DNA of 7,037 nucleotides, from positions 1-7,037 of the forward strand of contig JAAYZY010000244.1 of assembly GCA_012514615.1 (NCBI GenBank), written 5' to 3'. Each line of letters starts with the position of its first letter. The first letter of the stretch is position 1. Of the stretch, positions 6,768 to 7,037 are shown piece by piece. This stretch comes from Chloroflexota bacterium. Lineage in GTDB: Bacteria > Chloroflexota > Anaerolineae > DTPP01. A program made the position numbers and the translations under genes. Below the pieces are notes generated by a model. That model was given only the letters and a program-made list of their open reading frames with translations, was not told where the DNA came from and ran no database searches.

Positions 6768-7037
6768 ACAGCGTAGTGAGCATCCAGAAGGCGGCCAAGC
6801 AGATGAGGACGCCGGTGATGCACAGGAATACCCCCACCCCTACTGCCGTGCGCACCAACTGGCTGATGGCCTCGATGAGTCGCGCCGCCGAATCGATGAT
6901 GGGCGAGATGGCTGCGTCGTCGAACGCCCGCGTGCCCAGGCGGGTCGCCTGCGCCGAAAGACTCTTGAGTGCCGTCTGGTACTCGCGGCTCAGGATCGTC
7001 CACAGCCCGGCGCCGCACGAGGCCAGCCCCAGAAGGA
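6766..7037 (-). CDS. Small membrane protein, C-terminal part (5' end outside window)
   Basis: I do not recognise this gene. The frame is open from the window edge to a TGA at 6766-6768 and gives 89 residues, ending in WMLTTL. The visible start (LLGLASCGAGLWTIL) is hydrophobic: either a first membrane helix or the end of a signal peptide, since LASC fits a lipobox. Then come about 45 amphipathic residues (SREYQTALKSL..., RLIEAISQLVR) and a clear membrane helix of about 22 residues (AVGVGVFLCITGVLICLAAF), with almost nothing after it. The protein is therefore probably membrane-held by its C-terminus, with a helical, possibly coiled-coil, middle. Its stop lies 11 bases before the NTPase-TPR start, and that gene's ribosome binding site overlaps the stop, so the two are probably translated in a coupled way and may act together. 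A role as anchor or effector is inference. The overlapping frame is rich in Arg, His and Pro and looks non-coding, which favours this frame. Confidence 0.72.
   Translation of the reverse strand, partial: LLGLASCGAGLWTILSREYQTALKSLSAQATRLGTRAFDDAAISPIIDSAARLIEAISQLVRTAVGVGVFLCITGVLICLAAFWMLTTL

Noticed and set aside
6755..7018. Extension of the NTPase-TPR frame 88 codons upstream to 7018
   Set aside because: The added residues are dominated by Arg, His, Gly and Pro and overlap the membrane-protein gene in another frame. The ATG at 6754 has its own ribosome binding site and begins a sensible helix.

Overview
This window is GC-rich and compact, with all coding on the minus strand. It looks like part of a bacterial operon of at least three genes. 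Only the middle gene is complete: a 2206-residue protein with an N-terminal NACHT-like (STAND-class) P-loop NTPase followed by about 49 tandem tetratricopeptide repeats (TPRs). High GC and giant NTPase-TPR proteins would suit Chloroflexota, actinobacteria, cyanobacteria or similar signalling-rich bacteria. No phylogenetic marker is present, so the source stays open; Chloroflexota is only my impression from the style of the repeats.

Layout in the direction of transcription (right to left). (1) 7037-6766 holds the last 89 codons of an upstream gene cut by the window edge. It encodes a small protein with a hydrophobic stretch at the visible start, an amphipathic middle and a strongly hydrophobic C-terminal membrane segment ending four residues before the stop. 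(2) After 11 bases, with a ribosome binding site that overlaps the upstream stop codon, the NTPase-TPR gene occupies 6754-134. Its parts are the P-loop NTPase (about residues 50-250), a helical STAND-type region (250-500), the TPR array (501-2185) and a short C-terminal cap. (3) After 32 bases, with a strong purine-rich ribosome binding site, a third gene starts at 101 and runs off the left edge. Its first 33 codons hint at, but do not prove, a small helix-turn-helix domain.

The most plausible reading is a nucleotide-controlled switch: the TPR superhelix senses or scaffolds, the NTPase changes state, and a separately encoded partner gives the output. The big protein has no recognisable effector domain at either end. 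The translationally coupled membrane protein upstream is therefore the obvious candidate partner or anchor. This architecture resembles NACHT/STAND conflict and signalling proteins, but nothing here proves a defence role.

Points that stand out are the length and regularity of the TPR array, a two-repeat (68-residue) alternation across its C-terminal half, one repeat enlarged by 19 residues, and the small membrane-protein gene next door. I saw no RNA genes, mobile elements, CRISPR arrays, convincing terminators or promoters. Non-coding DNA amounts to 43 bases in two short gaps.
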